This document shows, one piece after another, positions 18,370 to 26,556 of a stretch of DNA of 64,000 bases. Below the pieces are notes generated by a model. It was not told where the DNA came from and ran no database searches. It saw nothing but the letters and a program-made list of their open reading frames with translations. Position numbers and translations under genes: made by a program. Position 1 is the first letter of the stretch. Each line of letters begins with the position of its first letter. The stretch spans positions 3,558,501 to 3,622,500 of the forward strand of contig NC_022524.1 in NCBI RefSeq assembly GCF_000473245.1. The letters run 5' to 3'. Source of the stretch: Bacillus infantis NRRL B-14911. GTDB lineage: Bacteria; Bacillota; Bacilli; Bacillales; Cytobacillaceae.

Positions 18370-18867
18370 TTAGTATCCTTGCCGCTGCCTTTCATAATTC
18401 ACTTCATTTTTCTCCACATAAGCCCTTTCAATTTGTTCTTCAGAAAAGCCAAGCATTTCTGCCAGACTTATATAAGCGCCCAAAAGCACATTAAAATCCT
18501 CAAGGGTCCTGGAAGCTTTGAATGTATCTATTAAATGATAGAGATTCAGAAACTGATGGGACAATGATTCGCCTTTTTCCTGCGGCTCAATGGCGGCACT
18601 TTCCCCAAATCCGCATTCAATTCCGAGTGACAGGATGAAATGGACGCCGTCGACGAATTCCTCAAGAATGACTGCAGGCTCAGAAGCCGGCTTCTGGCTC
18701 CAGAATTTAAAGCACCTCGTTTCATTGGCCAGCTCACCCAGTTCTACCAAAAGGGCAAGGATTTTTCTGTCAAAAAGATTTTCTTCTGTTAATTGGTGCT
18801 CTGTCTCAATATGAAGGTCAAGCGCTCTCTGCATATCAAAAAGCCTGTTAATATTCATAGCAATCAA
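18370..18867 (-). CDS. Dimeric dUTP diphosphatase (MazG-like)
   Basis: All-alpha dUTPase (DUTPase_2 family) that hydrolyses dUTP to dUMP, keeping uracil out of DNA and supplying thymidylate synthesis. The metal-binding helices show LLVELGELANETRCFKFW near 39-56 (E-x2-E pattern) and ILEEFVDGVHFILSLG near 68-83 (E-x3-D pattern). It is unrelated to trimeric dUTPases. The start is uncertain: TTG 18865-18867 lies 4 bases after GGAG, while ATG 18856-18858 (MNINRLFDMQ) is 13 bases away. It has a short gap and a terminator before ysdC. Confidence 0.88.
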   Translation of the reverse strand: MIAMNINRLFDMQRALDLHIETEHQLTEENLFDRKILALLVELGELANETRCFKFWSQKPASEPAVILEEFVDGVHFILSLGIECGFGESAAIEPQEKGESLSHQFLNLYHLIDTFKASRTLEDFNVLLGAYISLAEMLGFSEEQIERAYVEKNEVNYERQRQGY

Positions 18868-18969
18868 ACTTCTCCTTTCAAACCGGCCCCCTGGATTGGC
18901 AGCTGACGGTGATGGGCCATGGCAAAAAAATCATCCGTCAGAAAAAATTATAACAAATTAAAAAAAGAA

Positions 18970-18995
18970 CGAAACTTTTTTGAGATATATCCGTA
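18970..18995 (+). promoter_or_regulatory. Sigma-W type promoter of ysdB
   Basis: CGAAAC (18970-18975), then 16 bases, then CGTA (18992-18995) match the TGAAAC-N16-CGTA pattern of the ECF factor sigma-W. It lies 36 bases before the ysdB start. ysdB is in the sigma-W regulon of B. subtilis, which supports the call. Confidence 0.72.
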
Positions 18996-19030
18996 AGTAA
19001 AGATAAAACTGTGACCAGTGGAGGTATTTT

Positions 19031-19426
19031 ATGATGTGGGCGATACGCTTGCTTTTGTTTGCACTCATTTTATTTCTCATCTACACATGCGTTAAATATA
19101 TAATCAATCCAAAGCGGAAGCTCGAGCTTGCCCATGAACAAAAGCGCTATTATTTCCTGGATGACCAGAATAATGTCCGCAAAAATTTCCTGATTACGTA
19201 CAAGGGCGTCCTGCTTGAGGGGGAGAAATATTTAGGGACCACTGACAATGCTTTTGAGGTTGTTTCCATTTTTATTTGGCCTCATAATCCGTCCTCTCTC
19301 AAAGGGATGGTAAGGGAAGACTTTCAATTCATTGAAAGAAAAATTTCGGAGCAATATCCCAATGCAAAGCTTGACTGGAAGAGCCCCATCAAGGAATTCA
19401 TGAGCAAAGGCACAGACTCTATTTAA
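19031..19426 (+). CDS. ysdB: Sigma-W-controlled membrane-anchored protein YsdB
   Basis: Protein of 131 residues with one N-terminal transmembrane helix (about residues 3-23) and a basic cytoplasmic-side continuation (NPKRKLELAHEQKRYYFLDDQ). The soluble part contains TYKGVLLEGEKYLGTTDNAFEV, typical of YsdB. Function is not established; a homologue is induced by cell-envelope stress through sigma-W. Two adjacent ATG codons are available (19031 and 19034) after GTGGAGG; either could be used. A sigma-W-like promoter lies directly upstream. Confidence 0.85.
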   Translation: MMWAIRLLLFALILFLIYTCVKYIINPKRKLELAHEQKRYYFLDDQNNVRKNFLITYKGVLLEGEKYLGTTDNAFEVVSIFIWPHNPSSLKGMVREDFQFIERKISEQYPNAKLDWKSPIKEFMSKGTDSI

Positions 19427-19457
19427 GGGAGTTTGAAAGCTGAACTTTAGAAAAAGG

Positions 19458-19490
19458 AAAAGGCGCCAATCATCCGGCTGGCGCCTTTTT
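19458..19490. terminator. Bidirectional terminator between ysdB and the TVP38 gene
   Basis: AGGCGCCA (19461-19468) and TGGCGCCT (19479-19486) form an 8-bp stem with T residues on the right and A residues on the left; it serves two converging genes. Confidence 0.88.
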
Positions 19491-19538
19491 ATCATGCAAA
19501 AAATCGACTTATACCCAGCGGCCGGAGCGATGTTCTTC

Positions 19539-20111
19539 TTATGCTGTTTCCTTGAAAAAATCCCGCCATTGAATAACGCTCATCTTCTCTCTTAGTATAT
19601 ACACTAAAACTCCAAGTACCAGCAGAATTGCCAATGCGGCCGGAAGCGAAAACCGGCTGATGAACCCGCCAAACATGGTATAGCATACCGCCATAGGCAG
19701 ATTGGTCAGCCAGCTTCCCTTCACAAACTCCCCAAACCGTTTATACCGCTCAAGCAGACAAAAGGTGAGCAGATGATAATGAACGAAAGGGATCAGCCGG
19801 AGAACAGCCACCTGGCCTGCAGTAAGATTCCTGTATTCGCCGAACCAGCGTTTCTTCAAAGAAGTCAGCTTACTGCGGGCAGCGGGCATTTTTTCCAGCA
19901 GCCAATAAAAGAGCATATTGCCAAGGAGAAGCCCTGCAGCAGAATAGGCGGTGCCCGGAACCATTCCGAATGCCGCCCCTCCCGCTATGCAAACAGCAGC
20001 CGCAGGCACGAAAAGAAACAGCCTTATTGTATGAAGCAGAATGAATAAGACCGGAGACAGCCAGCCGCCCGTATGGACGGCGGCCAATACGAGAGACAGC
20101 ATTTCATTCAT
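19539..20111 (-). CDS. TVP38/TMEM64 (DedA-superfamily) membrane protein
   Basis: Integral membrane protein of 190 residues with about five hydrophobic segments. The SNARE-associated/VTT domain covers about residues 15-165 and includes FVPAAAVCIAGGAAFGMVPG and LRLIPFVHYHLLTFCLL. Such proteins are implicated in lipid transport or scrambling, but a specific role cannot be assigned. I use ATG 20109-20111 because the in-frame GTG three codons earlier lies inside the AAGGTGG ribosome site. It converges on ysdB with a shared terminator. Confidence 0.8.
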   Translation of the reverse strand: MNEMLSLVLAAVHTGGWLSPVLFILLHTIRLFLFVPAAAVCIAGGAAFGMVPGTAYSAAGLLLGNMLFYWLLEKMPAARSKLTSLKKRWFGEYRNLTAGQVAVLRLIPFVHYHLLTFCLLERYKRFGEFVKGSWLTNLPMAVCYTMFGGFISRFSLPAALAILLVLGVLVYILREKMSVIQWRDFFKETA

Positions 20112-20174
20112 GGTTGCCACCTTCTTTGCTGTTAAATCTTGATGTTACTTTAACATATAGCAAATGAAGGCAGC

Positions 20175-20444
20175 TTATGACCAAACGGCAAGCAAATATA
20201 TACAGACTGCCGCTTCAATTATGCTCAGCGCCGGCAGCCCGTATTTAAAAGCATCATGCTTTGTTTTATGCCTGAATTTATTCATGCCGGCGTACATTCC
20301 CGGAGCCCCAAAAACAAAAGCTATGGTCCAAAGTGTTCTTTCGCTTATCCGATATTGATTTTTCTGTGCTTTTTGTTTATCTGCCCTCATAATAAAATAG
20401 CCTGCTGCATTGATCAGCAGCAAATACAAAGCAGCCCATTGCAT
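20175..20444 (-). CDS. ysdA: DUF1294 family membrane protein (YsdA)
   Basis: Short membrane protein (89 residues) with hydrophobic segments at about 3-19, 37-53 and 70-87. The conserved DUF1294 block DKQKAQKNQYRISERTLW and FGAPGMYAGMNKFRHKTKH is complete. Function unknown. It follows rplT by 86 bases, with a terminator between, the same neighbour as in B. subtilis. Confidence 0.85.
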   Translation of the reverse strand: MQWAALYLLLINAAGYFIMRADKQKAQKNQYRISERTLWTIAFVFGAPGMYAGMNKFRHKTKHDAFKYGLPALSIIEAAVCIYLLAVWS

Positions 20445-20480
20445 TAACAGCCAGCCCCTTTATGTATAGTAATATTATTG

Positions 20481-20515
20481 AAAAAAGCCATCCTCATAGC
20501 GAGAATGGCTTTCTA
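20481..20515 (-). terminator. Terminator after rplT
   Basis: On the minus strand AGAAAGCCATTCTC pairs with GAGGATGGCTTTTTT around a short loop and ends in a T run, closing the infC-rpmI-rplT operon. Confidence 0.85.
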
Positions 20516-20530
20516 AAGGCCTCAGCCTTA

Positions 20531-20890
20531 TTACTTGCTCAGGTTCTGCTTTGCAACAGAAGCTAATTCTGCAAATGCTTTTTCGTCAGCAACTGCAAGT
20601 TCAGCAAGCATTTTGCGGTTCACTTCGATGCCTGCAACCTTAAGGCCATGCATCAAACGGCTGTAAGAAAGACCGTTCATGCGGGCAGCCGCATTGATAC
20701 GAGTGATCCATAGTTTACGGAAGTCGCGCTTTTTCTGGCGACGGTCACGGTATGCATACATTAATGATTTCATAACCTGCTGGTTAGCAACTTTATATAA
20801 TGTATGTTTTGAACCAAAATAACCTTTGGCTAATTTAAGAACTTTTTTACGACGTTTGCGAGTAACTGTACCGCCTTTTACACGTGGCAT
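20531..20890 (-). CDS. rplT: 50S ribosomal protein L20
   Basis: Ribosomal protein of 119 residues, essential early in 50S assembly and the autogenous repressor of its operon. The basic N-terminus ([20 protein letters not shown]) and the RNA-binding C-terminal domain ([20 protein letters not shown] near 65-84) are as in other L20 proteins. It is the last gene of infC-rpmI-rplT, 25 bases after rpmI. Free L20 is expected to bind the leader upstream of infC and cause early termination. Confidence 0.98.
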   Translation of the reverse strand: MPRVKGGTVTRKRRKKVLKLAKGYFGSKHTLYKVANQQVMKSLMYAYRDRRQKKRDFRKLWITRINAAARMNGLSYSRLMHGLKVAGIEVNRKMLAELAVADEKAFAELASVAKQNLSK

Positions 20891-20915
20891 ATCTTTTCCC
20901 TCCTATATTCGGAAA

Positions 20916-21116
20916 TTACTTAATGTTGTCTAGCATATGGCGAATGCGTCTGAAATCGCCTTTGGAAACAATCGCAGCTTTACGAAGCTTACGCTTTTGT
21001 TTAGTTGATTTGTTAGCAAATAAGTGGCTAGTGTAAGCGTGAGAACGTTTCAGTTTGCCTGAACCAGTCTTCTTGAAGCGCTTAGCTGTACCGCGGTGAG
21101 TTTTCATTTTTGGCAT
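20916..21116 (-). CDS. rpmI: 50S ribosomal protein L35
   Basis: Ribosomal protein of 66 residues, start [20 protein letters not shown] and the conserved [20 protein letters not shown] near 23-42. The middle gene of infC-rpmI-rplT, 16 bases after infC, so it shares the L20-controlled leader. Confidence 0.98.
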   Translation of the reverse strand: MPKMKTHRGTAKRFKKTGSGKLKRSHAYTSHLFANKSTKQKRKLRKAAIVSKGDFRRIRHMLDNIK

Positions 21117-21132
21117 GTGGAATTCCCCCTCT

Positions 21133-21651
21133 TTACTTGTCGATTTTAGGTGCTAAGACCATGAACATGCTGCGTCCGTCCATTTTCGGATGTGATTCCA
21201 CAGCTGCAACTTCCTTGCAGGCTTCCGCAAAACGGACTAAAACACGCTGACCAATTTCCTTATGTGTAATCGCACGACCTTTGAATCGGATCGAAGCTTT
21301 TACTTTATCGCCCTTTTCCAGGAACTTAATTGCATTTCGCAGCTTTGTATTAAAGTCATGCTCATCAATAGTCGGACTTAAGCGAACTTCTTTGATATTG
21401 ATAATCTTTTGGTTTTTGCGAGCTTCTTTTTCCTTCTTCTGCTGCTCAAACTTAAACTTTCCATAGTCCATGATACGGGCTACAGGAGGTTTAGCATTTG
21501 GCGCAACAAGAACAACGTCAAGATTTACGCGTGTAGCAATTTCCAGCGCTTCATTCTTGGACTTGATTCCCAATTGCTCGCCATTTTGGTCAATTAGACG
21601 AACTTCACGGGCGCGGATGCCCTCGTTTAACAACATATCTTGTTTGCTAAT
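21133..21651 (-). CDS. infC: Translation initiation factor IF-3 (AUU start)
   Basis: IF-3 controls start-codon choice and keeps 30S and 50S subunits apart; 172 residues from the chosen start. The N-domain ([13 protein letters not shown] type; here [14 protein letters not shown]) is followed by a lysine-rich linker near 80-95 and the C-domain ([15 protein letters not shown]). An ATG exists at 21634-21636, but an in-frame ATT at 21649-21651 has GGAGGTGG 6 bases upstream and gives [11 protein letters not shown], the extended N-terminus used by Bacillus infC. A rare AUU start lets IF-3 repress its own translation. First gene of the operon with an L20 leader. Confidence 0.95.
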   Translation of the reverse strand: MSKQDMLLNEGIRAREVRLIDQNGEQLGIKSKNEALEIATRVNLDVVLVAPNAKPPVARIMDYGKFKFEQQKKEKEARKNQKIINIKEVRLSPTIDEHDFNTKLRNAIKFLEKGDKVKASIRFKGRAITHKEIGQRVLVRFAEACKEVAAVESHPKMDGRSMFMVLAPKIDK

Positions 21652-21779
21652 AGTTAGCCACCTCCAAGGTTTTGTGCGAATACAACGTCTGAGTCAAGAG
21701 CAGCCGCAAGCTGCAGAACCTGCACCGAATCCCACGCTGCATCCAGCATGACACTGACAATATTACATCATAAAGCTTT

Positions 21780-21930
21780 ATAGACATATAAAAAAGTGCG
21801 GATGAAATCACCCACACTTACGAAACGACAAGTTAAAAGCTGTTTCAGTAAAACCTGCCAACTGCTCTTTGCGTCAGCCAGGTGAGAAGCGGGTGCTTCT
21901 TCTTTTCCTCAAAGCCGTATTCAATTTACC
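21780..21930 (-). ncRNA. Ribosomal protein L20 leader of infC-rpmI-rplT
   Basis: On the minus strand GAAGCACCCGCTTCTCACCT and the downstream AAGTGTGGGTGATTTCATCC form the pairing elements of the Bacillales L20 leader as I recall it. They are followed by the stem AGTGTGGGTG/CATCCGCACT and a six-T run (terminator near 21789-21822). L20 binding would favour the terminator. Confidence 0.8.
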
Positions 21931-21936
21931 TAAGTA

Positions 21937-21966
21937 ACTATATCACAAATGATAATTTCGTGTCAA
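21937..21966 (-). promoter_or_regulatory. Sigma-A promoter of the infC operon
   Basis: Minus strand TTGACA (21961-21966) and TATAGT (21937-21942) with an 18-base spacer, directly upstream of the L20 leader. Confidence 0.82.
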
Positions 21967-22075
21967 ACGAATAGATGTTTTTATCACAACGATTTGAATT
22001 CTATCAAAGAAATTGATTTCTTGCAATAGTTTTCGCGGATTTTTTTTCTTAATCATTATAATGATTGGCTGTGTT

Positions 22076-22130
22076 ATACAGAGTTTTACGCAAATGAGTC
22101 CAAATTCAACCATTAATAACAAAGTTTAAC
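22076..22130. repeat. Degenerate dispersed intergenic repeat (class C)
   Basis: ACAGAGTTTTACGCAAATGA followed by AATAACAAAGTTTA resembles 9349-9400. It sits between thrS and the infC promoter and codes for nothing. Confidence 0.5.
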
Positions 22131-22168
22131 TAATAAAAAGAGAGGCCGCAGCCTCCCTGTAAAAATTG

Positions 22169-24100
22169 TTATCTCACTGTATCTTCCTTCAGTGCATCCT
22201 TGAATACATCAAATGACATGGTCTCAGACTTCTGCTCGCCGTATTTGCGGACATTTACCGCATTATCTGAAACTTCTTTGTCCCCAAGAACAAGCATATA
22301 CGGGATTTTCTGCATCTGTGCTTCGCGGATTTTGTAGCCGATTTTCTCATTGCGGGCATCCAATTCCACCCTGTAGCCTTGAGCCTGGAGCTCTTCCTGA
22401 ACCTTTTTCGCGTAGTCGAAATGGGCGTCAGGGGAAACCGGGATCACTTGTACCTGTACTGGTGCCAGCCATGTCGGGAACGCCCCCTTATATTCTTCGA
22501 TAAGGAAAGCTACAAAGCGTTCCATCGTGGAGACGACACCCCGGTGGATGACGACAGGGCGATGCTGCTTCCCGTCTTCGCCGACATAAGAGAGATCAAA
22601 GCGCTCAGGCAGAAGGAAATCAAGCTGGGCAGTGGAAAGGGTCTCTTCTTTGCCAAGCGCTGTTTTTACCATCACGTCCAGCTTAGGGCCGTAGAATGCT
22701 GCCTCGCCTTCTGCTTCATAGTAGTCAAGGCCAAGCTCGTCCATCGCTTCCTTCAGCATGGATTGTGCTTTTTCCCACATCTCATCGTCATTGAAGTACT
22801 TCTCAGTATCCTGAGGATCGCGGTAAGAGAGGCGGAATGAATAATCTTCAATATTGAAGTCTTTATATACCTCGAGAATCAGGTGAACAACGCGCTTGAA
22901 CTCTTCCTTGATCTGATCCGGGCGCACAAAAATATGAGCATCATTCAAAGTCATTCCGCGCACACGCTGCAGTCCGGACAGCGCACCAGACATTTCATAG
23001 CGGTGCATGGTGCCAAGCTCGGCAATCCTGATCGGCAGCTCACGGTAGCTGTGAATGCTGTTTTTATAAATCATCATATGGTGCGGGCAGTTCATCGGGC
23101 GGAGGACAAGCTCCTCATTATCCATTTCCATGACAGGGAACATATCTTCCTGGTAGTGGTCCCAGTGGCCGGATGTTTTATATAGCTCAACATTTGCCAT
23201 AACTGGCGTATATACATGCTCATAGCCGAGCCGCTGTTCCTTATCAACGATATAGCGCTCAACGATGCGGCGGATGGTTGCACCCTTCGGCAGCCACATT
23301 GGCAGCCCCTGGCCGACCTTCTGGGAAGTCATGAACAGATCAAGCTCTTTGCCGATCTTCCTGTGGTCGCGCTCTTTCGCTTCCTCGAGCAGGCGCAGAT
23401 GCTCAGCCAGATCTTCTTTCTTAAAGAATGCTGTACCGTAAATGCGCTGCAGCATCTTATTGTCGCTGTCTCCGCGCCAGTATGCGCCGGCAATGCTGAG
23501 AAGCTTGAATTCCTTGATCTTGCCTGTGGAAGGCACATGGACACCGCGGCAAAGGTCTGTGAAATCACCCTGCTCATAAAGAGTGACAGTTTCCCCCTCC
23601 GGAATCGCTTCAATCAGTTCAAGCTTGTACTCATCGCCGATTTCCTTGAAGAACTCGACCGCTTCTTCACGGCTAACTGCTTTGCGGTGCACATCAATGT
23701 TTTCATTGACGATTTTGGCCATTTCTTTTTCAATCAGCGGCAGGTCTTCCGGAGTCAGTGATTCTTCAAGATCCACATCATAATAGAATCCGCCTTCAAT
23801 GACAGGGCCAACACCGAATTTGGCGCCCTTGTGCAGGCGTTTGATGGCCTGTGCCATTAAGTGGGCTGTACTGTGGCGAAGAACCTCGAGCGCTTCATCA
23901 CTGCCCTGTGTGACAATTTCAATGGAACCATCTTCTTCAATCGGCCTGCGAAGATCGTACATTATGCCGTTCAGCTTTCCGGCCAGTGCTTTTTTCTTCA
24001 ATCCCGGGCTGATGGATGCAGCCACATCCTCTGTAGATGTTCCTTTCGGAAATTCCTTTACAGCTCCATCCGGAAAAGTCAATTTAATTAATTCTGACAT
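22169..24100 (-). CDS. thrS: Threonine--tRNA ligase
   Basis: Class II synthetase of 643 residues. An N-terminal TGS domain (about 1-65) is followed by the editing domain with [16 protein letters not shown] near 73-88 and the zinc or editing motif [17 protein letters not shown] near 181-197. The catalytic core has [13 protein letters not shown] near 332-344, [19 protein letters not shown] near 371-389 and [17 protein letters not shown] near 515-531. The anticodon-binding domain fills the last 100 residues. Start ATG has AGGAGG. A threonine T-box lies upstream. Confidence 0.98.
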   Translation of the reverse strand: MSELIKLTFPDGAVKEFPKGTSTEDVAASISPGLKKKALAGKLNGIMYDLRRPIEEDGSIEIVTQGSDEALEVLRHSTAHLMAQAIKRLHKGAKFGVGPVIEGGFYYDVDLEESLTPEDLPLIEKEMAKIVNENIDVHRKAVSREEAVEFFKEIGDEYKLELIEAIPEGETVTLYEQGDFTDLCRGVHVPSTGKIKEFKLLSIAGAYWRGDSDNKMLQRIYGTAFFKKEDLAEHLRLLEEAKERDHRKIGKELDLFMTSQKVGQGLPMWLPKGATIRRIVERYIVDKEQRLGYEHVYTPVMANVELYKTSGHWDHYQEDMFPVMEMDNEELVLRPMNCPHHMMIYKNSIHSYRELPIRIAELGTMHRYEMSGALSGLQRVRGMTLNDAHIFVRPDQIKEEFKRVVHLILEVYKDFNIEDYSFRLSYRDPQDTEKYFNDDEMWEKAQSMLKEAMDELGLDYYEAEGEAAFYGPKLDVMVKTALGKEETLSTAQLDFLLPERFDLSYVGEDGKQHRPVVIHRGVVSTMERFVAFLIEEYKGAFPTWLAPVQVQVIPVSPDAHFDYAKKVQEELQAQGYRVELDARNEKIGYKIREAQMQKIPYMLVLGDKEVSDNAVNVRKYGEQKSETMSFDVFKDALKEDTVR

Positions 24101-24130
24101 GAAAATTCCTCCTTATGTGCTTAAAAAACA

Positions 24131-24470
24131 AAAAACCCATCCCTAAAGAAGGGACGAGTTGTATTTAACACGTGGTTCCACCCAAATTCCCAGACGCAAA
24201 AAAACACGCAGTCCGGCTTAGTGAGGGATATAACGGTCCCATGCCCGCCAGCCGATACTTTGGCCAATGATAACAGCAAATCTTTTCGCCGTCTGCTGCA
24301 CCCGGCTATTGTTACGGGCGCAAAATCATCGTCCTTTTCCTGGCTGTTGTTCGGAGGCGGTAAGCATTTCATCCGTGCTGGGAAGTTTTCAGCCTTGGCT
24401 TCCCTCTCTTTGAACCGTAATGAATACCCTTGTCCTCGTCGCTACATTTGTGGTGTTTGAATTATTATGT
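24131..24470 (-). ncRNA. T-box riboswitch (tRNA-Thr) upstream of thrS
   Basis: The T-box bulge GGGTGGAACCACG is seen on the minus strand (24171-24183), followed by a terminator hairpin (GTCCCT..AGGGAT then GGGTTTTTTG, about 24131-24160). The stem I region contains ATGCTTACCGCCTCCGAA, in which ACC (threonine, 24359-24361) is the probable specifier codon. Uncharged tRNA-Thr would turn thrS on. Confidence 0.93.
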
Positions 24471-24475
24471 ACGTT

Positions 24476-24504
24476 ATTATAGTAGTTTATCTTGGAAAAA
24501 TCAA
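24476..24504 (-). promoter_or_regulatory. Promoter of the thrS T-box leader
   Basis: Minus strand TTGATT (24499-24504) and TATAAT (24476-24481) with a 17-base spacer, just after the ytxC stop codon. Confidence 0.8.
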
Positions 24505-24510
24505 GGGATT

Positions 24511-25377
24511 TCAGATTTTCTCCCTTCCTGCTGCAGAGAGGATTTTCTTCAGTTCTATAAAGGCCTCAAGAGGCTGGATGATCACTCTTTCCTCAAAAAT
24601 ATTGCGGACGGTCCTGGCGAGCGGACAGTCTGGTTCATTAGAATAAAGATAAATGGCTGACGGTGCCATTGAAAGGAGCGGGGCGATCGTAACGGAGTCG
24701 ACGTATACTGGATGGTTAAAAAGCAGCCGGCGGTCAACCATCTTCAAGAGCTCAGCCCGCTTGATTTCAATAAGTCCTCCATCATAAAAAGCAGTCTCCT
24801 CCCCCATCACCAGATGGACAGCACTGCGCTTAGGGGCCCTGCCCTTCAGGAAGTCCCTCAGCATGTGGATGAACATTTGGTATTCCTGCTCCATTTTATA
24901 TTCATCTATGGAAAGTGCTGCATATCGTTCAAGCTGGTCCATCATCGGGCGGAGACGGAATTTTACAAAAGAGTCGAACGAAAACGAAGAGATGTCCCCT
25001 GTCATTAATTCTTCAATTGCGAGGCTAAGGCTTTCCTCCGGTCCAGGACCGTCCAGAAAAGCAGACAAATCATCCCTGTTTCCCTCCAGGATAGAATGGA
25101 TGATATCCAATATCTGCTGCTGCTCTTCCTCGTCTTCATAAAAATACTGCTCCGAAAGAATCCTGCGGAACCAGTCATCCTGCTTCGTTTCTATAATAAA
25201 ATGTGTCATCGCCCTTTTTACCAGGTCTGCCGTCTCCTGCAATCCGCCCGTTTTAATCTGAACAGCATACCCGTCTTTAAGCTGAAGTGATGATATATTA
25301 GAGGATGACAGTCCAAGCTCCAGGAGACCCTGCAGTTTCCTCGCATCCTGCTGATTCTGGAAAATGATTTCAATCAA
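24511..25377 (-). CDS. ytxC: YtxC-like sporulation protein
   Basis: Protein of 288 residues matching the YtxC family (annotated as sporulation protein; function unclear). No transmembrane helix or catalytic motif is apparent. The recognisable parts are the central SFDSFVKFRLRPMMDQLERYAALSIDEYKMEQEYQMF region near 132-170 and the C-terminal hydrophobic HPVYVDSVTIAPLLSMAPSAIYLY. It lies between dnaI and thrS, the position of B. subtilis ytxC. Start ATG follows a GGGGGG-rich ribosome site. Confidence 0.82.
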   Translation of the reverse strand: MIEIIFQNQQDARKLQGLLELGLSSSNISSLQLKDGYAVQIKTGGLQETADLVKRAMTHFIIETKQDDWFRRILSEQYFYEDEEEQQQILDIIHSILEGNRDDLSAFLDGPGPEESLSLAIEELMTGDISSFSFDSFVKFRLRPMMDQLERYAALSIDEYKMEQEYQMFIHMLRDFLKGRAPKRSAVHLVMGEETAFYDGGLIEIKRAELLKMVDRRLLFNHPVYVDSVTIAPLLSMAPSAIYLYSNEPDCPLARTVRNIFEERVIIQPLEAFIELKKILSAAGREKI

Positions 25378-25571
25378 TCATATCCCCCCTTGTTTTTTAA
25401 ACAATATTCGAAGCTGCAGCAAGCGCCGGGAGATATCCTCTCCTTACCTATACGGCTTCCTTCGTTAATATCCCTGATTCCATGTATATGGGAAACTTGT
25501 ACAATTTAGAAGCAGATGCGGAGCATAACAGGGATAAAAAAGGGGACATATTGGAGGAATGGAATTTGGAG

Positions 25572-25606
25572 AAAAAATAAAAACTGCCTTTCCCAAGGCA
25601 GTTTTC
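25572..25606 (-). terminator. Terminator after dnaI
   Basis: AAAACTGCCTT (25580-25590) and AAGGCAGTTTT (25595-25605) form a perfect 11-bp stem; the minus-strand transcript continues into TTTTATTTTTTC. It closes the nrdR-dnaB-dnaI unit. Confidence 0.88.
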
Positions 25607-25617
25607 AGATTCATTCC

Positions 25618-26544
25618 TTATACACGGCGGTTCGGACCGTCAACCAGGACAGGCTCAGACAGGTAGCGGATGCGCTCCATGATCCGGCGCGCTTTCATTT
25701 TTTCTTCTTCACCGCGCTGACTGTAGGTCAGATGATGCTCCAGCCCCTGCATATCAAAATTGGACGTAAAGAAGGTTGGCAGGTTCTCCAGCATCCTGAA
25801 CTGCAGGATCGGTCCTAATACCTCATCCCTTGTCCAGCTGGACATCGTTTCGGCGCCAATATCATCGAGCATCAGGATCGGCTCGCGCTTGATGGCCTCA
25901 AGCTTTTCATTTAAGGTCGAATCTCCGATGCTGCTTTTCATTTCCCTTAAAAGCTCCGGGACATAGACGATCATGGACGAAATCTTCTTCTTGGCAAGCT
26001 CATTGGCAATTGCACCAAGCAGAAATGATTTGCCGACTCCGAACTTCCCATAGAAATACAGCCCCTTCTGCCTTGTCCCGGGCTGATAATTTTCGACGAA
26101 GCTTTCCGCTTTATCCACCGCATCCAGTCTTGTATCCAGGTAAACATCAGCGAAGGAGGCGTTGACAATCTCTTTTGGAATATACAGGCTCCGGATCAGC
26201 TTCTCATTTTTCTTCCGTTCATCATGAATCACCTTGCGCGGGCAGCGGTTGTATTGGACATCAATGATCCCCCGCCTGATGACCAGTTCAGGATGATATC
26301 CCTGCATCATATTCTTGCATTCCCCAAGGCTTGGGCACTCTCTGCATTCCTTGCTCTGCTGGGCATACTCCGAAAGCTTGATCATGCTCCTTTCTGCCAT
26401 TTCAGCTGTAATTTCTGCGCGGTGCTCCTGCAAAAAAGCTTTTACATCAGGATGGGAGAAAACTTCCTTCTTTTGCTGCTCGTACCTCTTTTGAAAGCTT
26501 TCATTACCTGCAAGTTTTTTCAATGTCTCATTGATTCTTTCCAT
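25618..26544 (-). CDS. dnaI: Primosomal protein DnaI (helicase loader)
   Basis: AAA+ ATPase of 308 residues that loads the replicative helicase DnaC at oriC and during restart, together with DnaD and DnaB. The N-terminal helicase-binding domain carries a zinc-type cysteine set (C67, C70, C76 and C101). The Walker A GKFGVGKS is at 166-173, Walker B ILMLDDIGAE near 220-229, and an arginine-rich end RRIMERIRYLSEPV near 285-298. ATG start has an AGGTGG site and lies 12 bases after dnaB. Confidence 0.96.
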   Translation of the reverse strand: MERINETLKKLAGNESFQKRYEQQKKEVFSHPDVKAFLQEHRAEITAEMAERSMIKLSEYAQQSKECRECPSLGECKNMMQGYHPELVIRRGIIDVQYNRCPRKVIHDERKKNEKLIRSLYIPKEIVNASFADVYLDTRLDAVDKAESFVENYQPGTRQKGLYFYGKFGVGKSFLLGAIANELAKKKISSMIVYVPELLREMKSSIGDSTLNEKLEAIKREPILMLDDIGAETMSSWTRDEVLGPILQFRMLENLPTFFTSNFDMQGLEHHLTYSQRGEEEKMKARRIMERIRYLSEPVLVDGPNRRV

Positions 26545-26556
26545 GCTGCCACCTCC

